DNA from: Rhynchosporium graminicola
Taxonomy: Eukaryota > Ascomycota > Leotiomycetes > Helotiales > Ploettnerulaceae
Reading direction: 5' to 3'
DNA length: 64,000 bases
NCBI GenBank assembly: GCA_900074885.1
Contig: FJUW01000020.1
Location: 964,985-1,028,984 of the forward strand
The position numbers were made by a program, and so were the translations under genes. Each line of letters begins with the position of its first letter. The stretch's first letter is position 1. Below are positions 31,838-44,559 of the stretch, piece after piece. The notes below the pieces were generated by a model. It was given only the letters and a program-made list of their open reading frames with translations. It ran no database searches and was not told the DNA's origin.

Positions 31838-32650
31838 AATATAACTATTGGCTTATAATCTCTATCTATAAATATATAAAGCTTCTCTAGATATAGAAAA
31901 AACTTAAATTTAGTTAAAGTATTAGCTATATATTTATATTATAAGTATAGAGAATCTCTTATTCTATAGAGAGCGCGATCGACTCTTAGTATCTTTTCGG
32001 GATTAGATCTTCTAAGAGGAAAGGAGTAATATGCTCTTTCTCTTTTAATATCTCTTAAAGTATTAATAAATATATTTATAATATTAAAGTACTTAATCTC
32101 TAGATCGAAGTATATTATAAGAGCTATTACTATTCGAAATAATTTTATATTAAGCGTACTAGCGTAAGTTAAGATAATTATTACTTCGTTTTAAAGATCT
32201 CCTCTTATTACGATTCGAGAGCGATATCTTTTAATATATCTATTTTTATTAGGTTTATACTTAAAAACTTATATTAGAGGAATAAGTATTTATATTATAT
32301 ACTAATTATACATCTTAGATTCTTAGTATCCTTATTTCTCTATATTTCTTATCTCTAGATCTATATCTTTAGAAAACTAAGCTTTTATTAGATAGTTCTT
32401 AAGATTATTAAATCTTTTTAGTTCTAATAAGAGATCTATTACTTTAATTCTTAGAAGTTTAAGCTTTCTATTAATATTTAAAAACGAAGCTTCTAAAGTA
32501 ATAGCTATTATTAAGTTATCTATTTTAAGTATTTAGAGTATTTTAAAAGATACTAAGATTATTTCGTATATTATTCTTAGGTCTAAGGTACTTTTTACTA
32601 TACTTATATACTAATTAAGTATAAGTATAGAGATTTAAGGATCTATTTAT
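31838..32650 (-). pseudogene. Copia reverse transcriptase, N-terminal half
   Basis: Minus-strand blocks: YKPNKNRYIKRYRSRIVIRGD, TYASTLNIKLFRIVIALIIYFDLEIKYFNIINIFIN, then RVDRALYRIRDSLYL.YK, matching Copia RT (YKARLVxRGx, Y..T.....R...ALAA...L...DVxxAFL, YGLRQSPR.W). It ends with FIDRDYKPIVIF at 31838; the next expected residues are YVDD. Confidence 0.85.
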
Positions 32651-32999
32651 AGCTTAGGATAGTTTTAAAGTTCTTTATAAGAGAGATTACTCTTAACTTA
32701 AGTATTCTGAGTTTTTTTACTTCTAATCTTTTAATAAGAGTTCTCTATATATCTAGAGCTTATCATAATTTTTAGTATTTGAAATACTAATATACTATTT
32801 ACTTTCTTTATATACTTAGGCCTTTTTATAGCTTTCTTCTTAGCTTTTAAAAGCTTCTTTTCAGAATTTAAGCTTTAAACTTCTAATTATATCTTAATAG
32901 AGTTATTAGAAGATTTAATTAAATCTAATTCTATATCTGACCTATTAGTCGAATAATTAAGAATTACTAAGCACCTTTCTAGCGGAGGTTTATATAAGA

Positions 33000-34250
33000 T
33001 TCGTACCTCGATCCTAGATAATCGAGGTATTATTAATATAAGTACTTCTTTAGTAACCTGATTATTTAAGAGGTAAGTATATCGCTTATCCTTAATTTAT
33101 ATATTCCTTTCGTAGTCTATAAGTAGTATTTCCTTACCTATAGCTAGCTCCTTTAAGCTCTATATTATATCTATTATAAGCTCTAGGATTAATATATAAT
33201 AGCTTTATCTTACTATCTCTTTATTATATATATCTACTATTAAGATAGCTCTCGGAGTCTAAAAGCTAGTAAAATTAGACTAATCTCTAGAAGTATTATT
33301 AGTTCCTTTTACTCTTAGATTCTAACTCTCTCGAGTAATATAAGCTTCTATGAAATAAACTAAGAGACTAAGAAGATCTTCTGATCTTCTTTTATTTAAC
33401 TTAATCTCTAAAGAGACTTCTTTAGAGATATCTTCTAAAATATTATTAAGAAGCTTAGCTTAAATAAGTTAAATTTCAGTTTCCTTAATAAAATTATAGA
33501 TTATTTAAGTTTTCTCTTTAGTAATTATAATTCTTTCCTCTAGAGAAGAGATATAGAATTCGTCTTTATTAAAGTATATATTCCGCGTAATAATAATCTT
33601 TTAGAGCGCGGGAACCTAGATCTTATAGATATTAGAGGCTATATAGCTTACTAAATACCCGATAAAAGCTCTTACTAAAATTTTAAATACTCGATTTTCT
33701 TATCCTTTTATTCTTTCCTTTATTAATAAGTATAATTTATATCTATATATATAAATTAAGCTCTAATTTAGTCTGAAATCTATAGTTAAGCGAGTAATAA
33801 TAGCTAGATTATAGAATCGGAAATAGTTACGAAACTATCTATTATTCTCCTTAAGAAGTCATCTCTAATTATTCCCTCTCTTAGGTAATCTATTAAATAG
33901 ATAAGTAATAGCTAAAGCGCACATAAGACCTGGGAAATCTAAGAGATTAGCTAATAGTTATATATAAATTCCTTTAGCTATTATTTCTAACCTTACTCTT
34001 TTAATTCTATTATTTAGCTTATATATAAGCTAGTAAGAGCTCGATTTTAATTCCGAGCTTTGAGTACTACTTCTAATAGCATATAAATCCTTAAATTAAT
34101 ATAATAGCTTTCTTCTAATTATATTTAAATCTATAGATAGTAAGGCTAAATTACCTTCTTACTTAAGCTTTAAAAACTTTAAGATACCTAAATATTTTAT
34201 CGTATTCTTTAATTCTTGAAATAAAAGTAATAATTATTAAAAGGGTTAAC
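33000..34250 (-). pseudogene. Copia integrase remnant
   Basis: The minus-strand frame shows the end of the core and the Copia-specific C-terminus: VRAFIGYLVSYIASNIYKI.VPALKKIIITRNIYF followed by N.DEFYISSLEE (family form RAxxGYLVGYDxxNIYRVWxPxxxKVxxTRDVxFDE). Upstream, DLYAIRSSTQSSELKS and RFSYYLSI....T.ERE resemble the core with its Lys-Arg-Gly-Asn-rich part. TAR stops abound. Confidence 0.75.
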
Positions 34251-34514
34251 TCTACTCTTACTTGAACGTAGGAATCGGGGGCAGTATTTACAGAGGAATT
34301 AGACGCTAGTGGGTTAGACTATTAACATTATTAAGTAACTTAACTGCTCGAGTTTTAATAAGTATATAGCTATAATATATCTCGGATATTCTTTAATATC
34401 CGGGCTTATATACTAGCTTTAGTCCCAATTAGGTTACTACGTGATACTGTACGGAATACTAACTATTCTAATACTCTCCTTTAGAGTAGGTCACGATTAC
34501 CTTATTACTTATAA
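34251..34514. other. Unassigned, weakly RIPed segment
   Basis: About 260 bp with normal CA/TG content in its first third. It includes a short inverted sequence (CGGATATTCTTTAATATCCG at 34382-34401, an 8-bp stem). No frame or repeat partner was found. Confidence 0.4.
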
Positions 34515-34991
34515 TGTGAAAATTGAAGGTGGAAATCGGCTACAGGTCAGAATAACAGAATAATACGTGATCAATTTGACTTGATTTACTTACTTGAAGA
34601 GAGCTAACTATAAGAGAGATTCTAGCTACTTATATAGCTATATGAGCTCTCTAGAATATTCTATACTACGTAATACAGAACTCTATAGAAGAAGACACGT
34701 ATTCCGTAGAATTATACTACGTCAGTAGAAACCTCTAGAAGTATAATATACGTACTAGGGAGTAGTAGAACTCTATCGAGAACTTTCATAGTAACTCTAA
34801 TAGAGTATATAGGGTACAGGCTAATGATAAGGTATAGGGTATAAGTGCTAGGTATAATAAGGTATATGCGCAAGATACTAAACTAGGTACTAAGACTATA
34901 TACTAATAAGGTATAAGGTATATATACCGATGCAGATAAAACTAACTAAGGTACTAGTAAACTGACTAAGGTACTAGTTATAAATCCAATA
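34515..34991 (+). repeat. Second 477-bp LTR copy
   Basis: It starts TGTGAAAATT and ends ATAAATCCAATA, matching 12941-13417 throughout. It lacks the CTTG expansion but has a duplicated 20-bp unit near the right end (AAGGTACTAGT repeated). It is more RIPed than the first copy. Flanks (TATAA, TTCTT) do not form a target duplication, so one side has been rearranged. Confidence 0.8.
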
Positions 34992-35461
34992 TTCTTCTAA
35001 ACTAGTAAGAAAGTTTTACTTTAATAAGGAGATTATTTTATTATTAGTCTTAAACTCGTTAGTAAAGTATTAAGATATAAGATACTCCTTAGCTAATCTA
35101 GTAACTAGTCTTTACACGAGAACGCACTAGAAGAAGTCTATAAGATAATAATTAGCGTTTATAGCTAATTAGTCTTATATTGATACTCTCTATTAGAGGA
35201 AAGTAAGATCTGATCTATTATTTAAAGGCAGGATCTCCTTAATAAGATAAGACTTCTTAGGGCGTAACTCTAATGATTCAGCGCTAAGAGAGAGTAAAAA
35301 TTTATTAGGAATAATATCCTCTCTTTTAGTACTATATATCAGAATAGAGTTTATTAGCTTATTAAACTCCGGAATACGCGGAGATTATAGTACTAGCTCT
35401 AGTAGAAGAGTCGAAGATAAGCGAGAGACTCCTATAAGGAACTTATCTTATATAGAGATTA
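34992..35461 (-). pseudogene. Inverted gag fragment of the II/III/IV family
   Basis: Its reverse complement aligns with 36348-36816 of element III and with the same part of II and IV. It is cut on the left by the 477-bp LTR and on the right by the 5' LTR of III. With the III gag it makes a 470-bp inverted repeat separated by about 890 bp. Confidence 0.8.
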
Positions 35462-35726
35462 TATGACGATACCTCACCTGAATATCATATAAGGAGAAGG
35501 ATAGATACTAGGGCCTAAGTTCATAAGTATCCCGGCATAACTAGTTTCCGACTCGGTATAGTATCGGACTAGTACTAGTACATATATATAAAGTGCCTTA
35601 TACTTTATCTCTCTTCTTCTTCTTTATCTTTTCATTTCCTTAGTAGTAAACTATATAAGATCGCTCTTAGCCTTCCTACTTATTTTATTCTTACTTATAT
35701 ACTGCCTCGAGTCTTATATTATTATA
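35462..35726 (+). repeat. 5' LTR of element III
   Basis: TATGACGATACCTCACC... TATTATTATA, the same family as 17129-17406. A long pyrimidine run (35590-35640 region) and GTAAACTATATAAGATCGC are conserved in all copies. Confidence 0.9.
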
Positions 35727-36339
35727 TTAAATAAAAAGATTAAGATAACCGGAGATAGCTTATTATAATATCTTATTACTAAGTTAATTATTCGATAACT
35801 ACTTATATATAGCCGAGATACTAGAGATCTCTCGGATAGCTATAAATTAGGGTTTAATTTAGCTTCTTATAAATAGTATAATAGAGGAAGTCTTTATTAA
35901 CGCTCTTTTAATAAATCCTTTAGTATAAAGGAATTATAGATAGATTTTAAAGAAAGTATAATAAATACCCCGGAACTTTAACCTCTACGTATCGCCGCCG
36001 AAATAGCCTTAATATACCCTTTTTTAAGCTATTATTATAGCTCCTAACTAATAAACTAGAGACTCCTCCGGTTCTAGGGGAACTTAACGCGATATCCCTT
36101 ACTCTACTTTCGAACTTAATTTATTATATCTTTCCTTACTCTAAATATCTCTTACCCTAGAGAATATTAATACCTTATTAAGGAAGTACTAACTAAGAGG
36201 AAAAGGAAAATAAAAGCGAAATTTATTAGAAGTATAATCGCTAAGTACTCTTATTTCTATAAATAACTCGAATCTAATTTATTCCCTCTTATAATAATTA
36301 GCAGATTAAGAGGAAAAGAATAACTCTTTAGAAGATACT

Positions 36340-37650
36340 ATAAATAAACTAATCTTTATATAAGATAAGTTCCTCGCAGGAGTCCCTAGCTTATCCTCGA
36401 CTCTTCTACTAGAACTAGTACTATAATCTCTATATATTCTAGAGTTTAATAAGCTAATAAACTCTATTCCGATATATAGTACTAAGAGAGAGAATATTAT
36501 TCCTAATAAACTATCGCTTTCTTCTAGCGCCGAATTAGTAGAGTTATACCTTAAGAAGTCTTATCTTATTAAGAAGATCTTACCTCTAGATAATAGATTA
36601 GATCCTACTTTCCTCTAATAGAGAGTATTATTATAAGACTAGCTAGTTATAAACGCTAACTATTATCCTATAGACTTCTCCTGGCGCGTTCTCGTATAAG
36701 GACTAATTACTAGATTAGCTAAAGAGTATCTTATACTTTAGTACTTTATTAATAAGTTTAAGATTAGTAATGAAATAATCTCCTTATTAGAGAAGAACTT
36801 TCTTACTAGTTTAGAAGAAGATAATTATTATAATACTTTCTATTACTTAGAAATATAATAACTTAGCTATACTCGCGAGACCTTTATCGAGTTTTATAAT
36901 TAATTTCAAAGCGCTACTATCTAAAGTAAAGTTAAAAAGAAAGAGTAGTTCTTCTATATATAAGATAAGATTATACTATTCCTATATACTTTAATCCTTA
37001 TTATTAAATTAATATAGAATAAGAATTATACTTCTATAGTTAGATCCTTACTTTCTTTTAATACTAAGTATTATTATAACTCAGAATATATTTATCCTGA
37101 GAAAGTAACTACCTAGATATAGCGCTATAAGCTTACTATTATTAATATAACCTTTTCTAGTTCCTCTTCTTACTAGTCCTTAAGCTTAGCCTCTTAATAA
37201 ACTATTTCTATATTATATATATATACCTCTACCCTAGTATAAGCTAGTACTCCCTCCGCGCTAAAACGCCCTACTACCTCGACTAGAGAACCCCTTAGGT
37301 ATTATAGTTATAAATAGCTTAGTTATATTAAGCTAGATTACTTTAATCTACTTAAGGTTTAATTAATTAATAAATTCCTAGAAGAGAAAGAAGTAACTAA
37401 GAAAGTAATAGAAGATATACCTTTCGAATCTGAACTAATACTAAAGGGAAATAATAAAGCTTAAGTAAAAACTCCTTCTTAAGTTTATATAAGTATAATC
37501 ACTCTAATCTTAACTTTAACTCTTTAATAAGAGATAAGTAATTCATATATCTAATTATAATTAGTATAAATAAGCTAAGAGTCTCTACAAATAGCGTAAT
37601 TAATACTAGAGCGAATAGTTACTTATTTATTAATTATACTCTTATCAGAC
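36340..37650 (+). pseudogene. gag and protease of element III
   Basis: The gag frame parallels II and IV. The zinc knuckle at about 37298-37345 reads YYSYK.LSYIKLDYF with Cys/His to Tyr changes. The protease at about 37575-37640 has the LIDTGANSYLFI site as NTRANSYLFI-like. Stops are TAA/TAG. Confidence 0.7.
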
Positions 37651-38589
37651 GACTATTAGGGGCCCTTAGTATTAAAATCGAGCTACTGCCTTATTCTATT
37701 CTAATACTTAGTTTCTAATAGTCCGTTAGAACTTATATTACTTATTTCTTATATTTATACCTTTCTATTAATAATAAGTATATTTATAACTACTCTTTTA
37801 TTCTTCTCGATTTAGAATAATAAGATATAATTATTAGTATTAAATAGATATAATAATTTCAAGTTAAGCTCGATACGCTTTATTATAAGCTACTATAGCC
37901 GGAATAATATCTAGTTATCCTCTAATATAATAAGAAGATAATTATAACTTTATTACTTTATAAACCTAGTATTAATCGATCTTACTAAATCGACGCTAAC
38001 GCGCGGGATTTAGGTATAAACTAGCTAGACTAACGCTAATTACCCTAAATAGTAATAATATAATATATTAATATACTATTCTTATTATTTAATATATTTC
38101 CGCTTATTACTAAGGAATCCGAACTCTTTTCCGCTTCGAATTCATCGAGAAGAATACTTACGCTGAAATTCTACTACGAGTATATATCTTAATCTTCGAT
38201 AACCTAGAAACTAGTTCTGATTTACTAAATTAATATTATAGCTTTCTATTTTAATATAAAACACGAAAGCTCTGAATTATTCTTTATTAGTATCTACGAG
38301 ATAAACTGCTTCTTATAAGACTATCTAAATAGTAACTCCCCTAAGGATCCCGATACTCTTATAGCTAAAAAGCTATTAGAATAATATTATACTCTTAAGG
38401 AAGCTTTTTATAAGCAGGGTTCTAATATTTCTCTACTATATCGCTTATATAATTATAAAATTATTCTAGAAGAATTATTACTTAATATATATTCGCTATT
38501 ATATTAGTAATCTATAGACGAACTATAAGTAACTAAAGAGTATCTTATAGAGAACTTAGAGAAGGGATTTATCAAATCTAGCTAAAGTC

Positions 38590-39220
38590 CTTTTATATTA
38601 CTTATACTATTCGTTAAGAAAGCTAATAGAGGATTACGCTTTTATATTAATTATTATAAGCTTAATATAATTACTCGAAAGGATTTATATCTAATACCTA
38701 AGATCGATAAGCTCTTAACTTATATATTTAAAATAATAATTTTTATTAAACTAGATATCCGAGTAGTATTTAACTATATCTATATAAACCCCGAATCAGA
38801 GGAGTATATTACTTTCTAAACTTACTTCGGATTTTATAAATATAAAGTACTACTTTTTAAGCTCTATAATAGACCTAGTATATACTAATAATATATAAAT
38901 AATATACTATTAGACTACTTAGACGATTTCTATATAGCTTATCTTAATAATATTCTTATATACTAAGAAACGCTCTAGGAATATAAGAAATATATTAAAT
39001 TAGTATTATAATACTTTATAGATATTAGACTCTTAGTAAATATTAAGAAAAGCGAATTCTATATTACTCGGACTAAATAGCTTAGATATATTATTACTAT
39101 TAACAGAATCGAGCTAGATCCTAAGAAAATAGTATTATTAGTAAACTAGAAGTACTTCGAAATAGTAATAGCTATAAAATCTTTCCTAAGATTCTATAGT
39201 TTCTACTATTAATTTATTCG
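38590..39220 (+). pseudogene. Reverse transcriptase of element III
   Basis: RGLRFYINYYKLNIITRKD opens the domain. The box near 38920-38965 reads YLDDFYIAYLNNILIY: the D-F-Y motif is kept but the catalytic YLDD has become YLNN. The KKSEFYITRTKQLRYI block follows. Confidence 0.8.
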
Positions 39221-41420
39221 GAATTTCGGCCTTATCGCTAAACCTCTCTCGATACTTACTAGGCCTATAGTACTATAGAATTTCACTAATAATTATAAGA
39301 AATCCTTCGACGAATTCTATTAATAGCTACTATTAGTATAGAAACTATACTATTTCGACTCAGATTTATAAACTAAACTAGAAACTAATACTTCTAATAG
39401 TATAATAGCTAGAGTTATCTCCTAATTATATAAAGATAACTAGTAGTATCTAATTAGATTCTACTTCTATATTCTTAATAAATACGAACTAAACTAAGAG
39501 ATCTATAATAAGGAATTATATACTATTATTAAGTCTTTCCGGAAATAGAGACTTATACTTATATTACTATAATACTATACTAGTATATATATAAACTATT
39601 AATCCTTAGAATACTTTATAACTACTAAAGTCCTAACTAGTAAGTAAGCTAAATAGATAGAATTCCTATCCGAATTTAACTTTTAAATTATATATATACT
39701 TAGTAAAGATAATACTAAAGCTAATATCCTTAGCTATAAGAAATAAGACCTAAGGATATAGGAATAGTAGAAATAGGATAGTAGATCTTAGGTTTTACTA
39801 CCTCTAGATTATCTAGACTTTAAGATTAATATAGAATTAGCTAAATATTATATCGATTAAATTATTTATATATACCTAATATCACTAGGGACTAATATAC
39901 TATCGGAACCTGTATATAACTCCTTTGTTTTAATCGAGAAACTATAATAATTTAAATGAAAATCGTTCTCTAATAAATAGAATATATTAGGAAATAGCTA
40001 TACTATTAATAATAGCTTACTACTTTATAATAGTTATCTATATATATAACGCTATACCTTATTATATATCTATTTGATTAGCGAAATCTATAATTAAGTT
40101 TCCTCTACTTATCTAAATACTCGTAAGACTACTAAAATAATTTCTACTCATTATTACTAGAAAGGACTTATATTAGATATAAAATAGTATACTCGTAATT
40201 ACCGCTTCTACTAGTACTCTCATCCGAAGCAGACGAAATAGTAAGGATTCCTCTACTTATTACTAGTACTTAGCTACTTTATATAGTACCTAGCTATAGA
40301 TTTTAAGGACTTCTCGCCTAATAACTAGAAGTTTAATAAGATATTAGTATTTATTAACTACCTAAGGAAGGACTCTGTATTAGTACTATATTACTATAAT
40401 ATCGATACCCGCGGGATAGCTATATTATTTATCTAATAGATATATCGTTTCAGATATACCCCTAAGTTAATTATATCTAACTAAGGAGCTTAGTTTATCT
40501 TATCCTTCTAATAAGAGTTTTATTATATAATTAGAGTTAAGATTAAGCTCTCTATTTTCTTCTACTAGTAAACTAATAGATAAATAGAGATTATAAACTA
40601 GTATATCGACTAATGCCTTCGACCTTTCGTTAATTACTATTAGAGTAACTAGAGAAAACTACTACTAATAATAGACTACGCTTAAGTAACCCTATCTTAC
40701 GATTCTATTAGTATAGCGCTATATACTCTTAAATATAGTATACTACTATAGAATAGCTAGGATTAGAAGTAACTTACTATATTAATACCGTAAGAGAAGC
40801 TTAATTATAGTAATACTAAATCTTTAGCTAAATATACTAAATCCGCTATCGAGTTTATAAAAGCTAATATATTAGCTACTTAGTAGAGGATAAGTACTAT
40901 AACTAACCCGAAATAGTATAATATCGACTAGGAAGTTAGAGATAAGGTATTTCTCTTTATAAAGAACCTTAAGAATTACTAGCTAAGTAAAAAGCTATCT
41001 AGCTTCTAAGTAAGACTATATTGAGTCCTAGCTAAGATTAGATACTCTTATAAGCTAGATTTACCTCCTAGATCTTCTATATATAATATATTCGCTTCGG
41101 AATTACTCTTTAAGGACTTAGATAACTTATTTTTAAGCTAAAAGCTACTAAACCTACCCCTAGAGATTATTACTACTTAAGAAGAGTAGGAGTTATAAGA
41201 TATACTTACTATATAACTCTTAAGAGGTAATCTAAAGTATTAAGTTAGCTAGCTAAGCTATAATCCGGACTTAACTTAGTATAACGCTTCCGACCTAATA
41301 GGTATTCTATATAAGCTTAAAGACTTCTATATTACTAACTTAAGTAAACCTAGACCTCTATATAAACTAGATTAATAGATTAAGGCTTAAGAAGATAGAA
41401 TAGATAATTATAATTACTTA
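39220..41420 (+). pseudogene. RNase H, integrase and chromodomain-like tail (element III)
   Basis: The connection and RNase H blocks (LETNTSNSIIARVIS, YNKELYTIIKSF, SLEYFITTKV) run to about 39760. Integrase follows with LAIDFKDF (about 40285), LIISN.GA.FILSF (about 40460) and the Q.TNRQIEIINQYI Glu block (about 40570). The tail E.ELQDILTI, RGNLKYQVS resembles a chromodomain. All are the same as in II and IV. Confidence 0.75.
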
Positions 41421-41513
41421 AAGGATAATAAACTATTATAAATACTAATATTAAAAATTTATTACTAAGGATAATAATAAATACCCCGATTATACTTCGT
41501 AATAATACTATAT

Positions 41514-42520
41514 CTAAAACTCTACTTCCTCTACTACTTCTATTTTATTAGTTTTCTCCCCTAAGGTCTCCGGAGCTTCTAGTAAATCTAGAATATCTAG
41601 AACTAGAACTATTATATCTAACTCCTTATCTAAATTTACTAATATAGCTCTAATAATAGATTAAGTATAATAGCTAATCCTATAGGCTTTCTTCTTTAGA
41701 GAGAGTTTAAGAGTATCCAGATCTAATACTATCTCTAAACTAGAAAGTGAATTCCTTTTTCCCTTAATATTAGATATTATAGCTTTAAATATAGCTTTCT
41801 TTATAAATTCCTATATAATAGTATTTAACTCCTTTATCTACTTTAATACTATTTATACTATTAACTTAGATTTCGCCGAATCTACTATTAGAATATCTAA
41901 ATCCTATATTATATTAGTATTATATTAATATCTAAAGGTTTAAAGATCTTAACTTATTATCTTAATAAACTCTAACTCTTTAAATACTTTCTCTATAGAT
42001 CGCCTTAAAGCTTAAGTCTCTATTAATTATATAATAATAATCTCTAACGTAATAATAAGAGTAATAGATTTCACGAGATTATAGATCTGATTAATAGCCT
42101 TATAAGTAGCTATAGTACCGCCCCGATTTAGCTTCGCGTCCTTAGCTTCGCTAATAAGAAATAAACCGGATAAAATAATATACCCTATATTAATATAGTT
42201 AAGTAATTATAATATATTAGTATACTTAATTATATTTAGGTCTAAGTAACTTATATATTTATAATTATTCTTTAATACTAAATAATACTTATAAAGCTTA
42301 GAGTTAAGCTTATTAAATAAATATAGAAGCTCTAGAATAGGAGTATTATTATACTTCAGCTTAAGGAAAGCGTAAATATATCATAGGTAATATATATAAT
42401 ACGCTACTAAAAGAGTACTAGCGGGAACTAGTAAGAGTATTATAGGAGTTAGCGTTATAGATCTATAAAACTCCTGTACCTTACCTAAAGACTATCCTTA
42501 ATACTAAGGTAAGAAACTTA
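41514..42520 (-). pseudogene. Conserved antisense frame between pol and 3' LTR (element III)
   Basis: It has the same antisense frame as in II. Here the region upstream keeps a Gln codon (KVQEFYRSITLTPI) where II has TAA, direct evidence that the stops are RIP products. Recognisable segments are LLLVPASTLLAAYYIYYL, AKSKLIV.IVLKQIKELN, FIKKAIFKAIISNIKGKRN, EIVLDLDTLKLSLKKKAYR. No known domain. The frame overlaps the last part of neither pol nor the LTR. Confidence 0.55.
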
Positions 42521-42972
42521 CTTATAATAAGAGAAGAGTTAATTAGGTCGATTAATATATAAGATTATAATAGACTACTATAATAGTTAGTAATAATACC
42601 TACTTTAGGAACTATATTATAATCTAAGGAGAGTAAACTTATAATTTAAATAGTTATTATAATTAAAAAAAAAGAAGCTCTAATATTAATAAACTCCTTC
42701 CTTTATATACTCTACGCCTTACTTAAACTCGACTCTTGCTATAAACAGATAAAGTAAATATAGCTTACCGCCCGATTTAGAAGCTATAACTAATATAGTA
42801 CTATTATAGTAACGTAACTCGTTAGTACCCGATAAAGAATTTAAGGCTACTAAAGAGCAGCTAGTATCTATTACGCGAATATCAACGAAAACAGTTATAA
42901 TAAAGACTAATTTCTAGTATAAAATATAACCTTCCGAGCTTAGGGTTAAGCTCTTCTTAAGTAAGGGGGTAA

Positions 42973-43241
42973 TATAACGATAGCTCACCTGAATATCATA
43001 TAAGGAGAAGGATAGATACTAGGGCCTAAGTTTATAGGTATCCTGGTATAACTAGTATCTGACCCGGTATAGTATCGGACTAGTACCGGTATATATATAT
43101 AAGGTACTTTATACTCTATCTCTCTTCTTCTTCCTTCCTTATCTTTTTGTTTCCTTCGTAGTAGACTATATAAGATCGCTCTTAGCCTCCCTACTTGTTT
43201 TATTCTTACTCGTATACCGCCTCGAGTCTTGTATCGTTATA
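42973..43241 (+). repeat. 3' LTR of element III
   Basis: It follows a GTAAGGGGGTAA polypurine tract, begins TATAACGATAGC and ends TGTATCGTTATA. Confidence 0.9.
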
Positions 43242-43630
43242 AATATTATACTAGTAATACTATCTCTATATCTAACTTCTTTTTAACCTCTAGAGCAGAT
43301 TTAGTATATTAGGAGAGCGATCTAGCTACCTGAGGCGAACGTCCTAAGGCACCTGAATATAGAAGAGGTACTATAGCGTTAGGTATAAGCGAATTATTTA
43401 AGTAAAGTATAATAAAGAAATAGTAAGAAGTAGAATATAATTTAAAGCTAAGACTATTAATATAAATAATAATATAATATAAGTCTATAAAATCGTTTTA
43501 ATATACCCTTATATTATAATACAGAATAATTAAGATATAGATACTTTAGAATACTATATAATATAATTCGACTAAAGTAGTAGTTATAAGTATCGCACGA
43601 GCTATTCAGTAGTACTAAGTAGTCTATATT
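43242..43630 (+). pseudogene. Possible Copia-type gag fragment
   Basis: A frame with TAR stops and one TGA reads ..ESDLAT.GERPKAPEYRRGT, ISELFK.SI, EVEYNLKLRLLI. The pattern resembles the N-terminal part of fungal Copia gag, where a ..DP...P.PP.Y..g segment precedes a long helix. It would continue at 51691 if element IV is removed. Weak evidence. Confidence 0.35.
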
Positions 43631-43635
43631 ATATA
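43631..43635. repeat. Target-site duplication of element IV, left
   Basis: ATATA, repeated at 51686-51690. Low complexity, so a chance match is possible. Confidence 0.65.
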
Positions 43636-43903
43636 TATGACGATAGCTCACCTGAATATTATATGAGAAGAAGGATAGATAATAGGGCCCAAGTTCATAG
43701 GTATCCCGGCAGAACTAGTATCCGACCCGGTATAGTATCGGACTAATACCGATATATATATATAAGGTACTTTATACTCTATTTCTCTTCTTCTTCCTTC
43801 CTTATCTTTTTATTTCCTTTATACTAGACTATATAAGATCGCTCTTAGCTTCCTTACTTATTTATTCTTACTTATATACTACTTTAAGTCTTATATTATT
43901 ATA
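43636..43903 (+). repeat. 5' LTR of element IV (268 bp)
   Basis: TATGACGATAGCTCACCTG... TTATTATA, equal in length to the partner at 51418. The two share TTCCTTTATACTAG/TTCCTTTGTACTAG near their middle, which the other copies lack. Confidence 0.92.
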
Positions 43904-44559
43904 TTAAATAAAAAGATTAAGATAGCCGGAGATAGCTTATTATAATATCTTATTATTAAGTTAGTTATTCGATAACTACTTATATATAGCCGAGATACTA
44001 GAGATCTCTCGGATAATTATAAATCAGGGTTTAATTTAGCTTATCGCAAATAGTATAATAGAGGAAGTCTTTACTAATACTCTTTTAATAACCTCCTTAG
44101 TATAAAGGAATTATAAATAGATTTTAAAGAAAGTATAATAAATACCCTGGAACTTTAACTTCTATATATTACTATCGAAATAGTCCTAATATACTCCTTT
44201 TTAAGCTACCGGAATAGCTCCTAACTAATAAACTAGAGACCTCTCTAGTTCTAAGGGGACTTAACGCGACTTCTCTCGCTCTACCTCCGAACCTAATTTA
44301 TTATACCTTTCCTTACTCTAAATATCTCTTACCCTAGAGAATATTAATATCTTATTAAGGAAGTACTAACTAAGAGGGAAAGGAAAATAAAAGCGAAATT
44401 CACTAGGAGTATAATCGCTAAGTACTCCTATTATTACAGGTGACTCGAACCTAATCTATTCCCTCTTATAATAATTAGTAGACTAGAAGGAGAAGAATAA
44501 CTCTCTAGAAGATACTATAGATAAACTAATCTCCGCATAAGATAAGTTCCTTATAAGGG

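Larger units (their letters stand above)
31838..34250 (-). mobile_element. Ty1/Copia remnant (integrase to mid-RT)
   Basis: On the minus strand, integrase core and C-terminus precede RT, the Copia order. The RT stops at 31838, just before its YVDD box, where the LTR of element II begins; the upstream end fades at about 34250. No LTR, gag or protease is visible. It is strongly RIPed. Confidence 0.85.
35462..43241 (+). mobile_element. Full-length Ty3/Gypsy chromovirus III (7,780 bp)
   Basis: LTRs 35462-35726 and 42973-43241 enclose gag, protease, RT, RNase H, integrase, chromodomain-like tail and the antisense frame, in the same order and spacing as II and IV. Flanking bases (GATTA left, AATAT right) do not match, so no target duplication is visible. 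It is heavily RIPed, more so than IV in several stretches. Confidence 0.9.
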
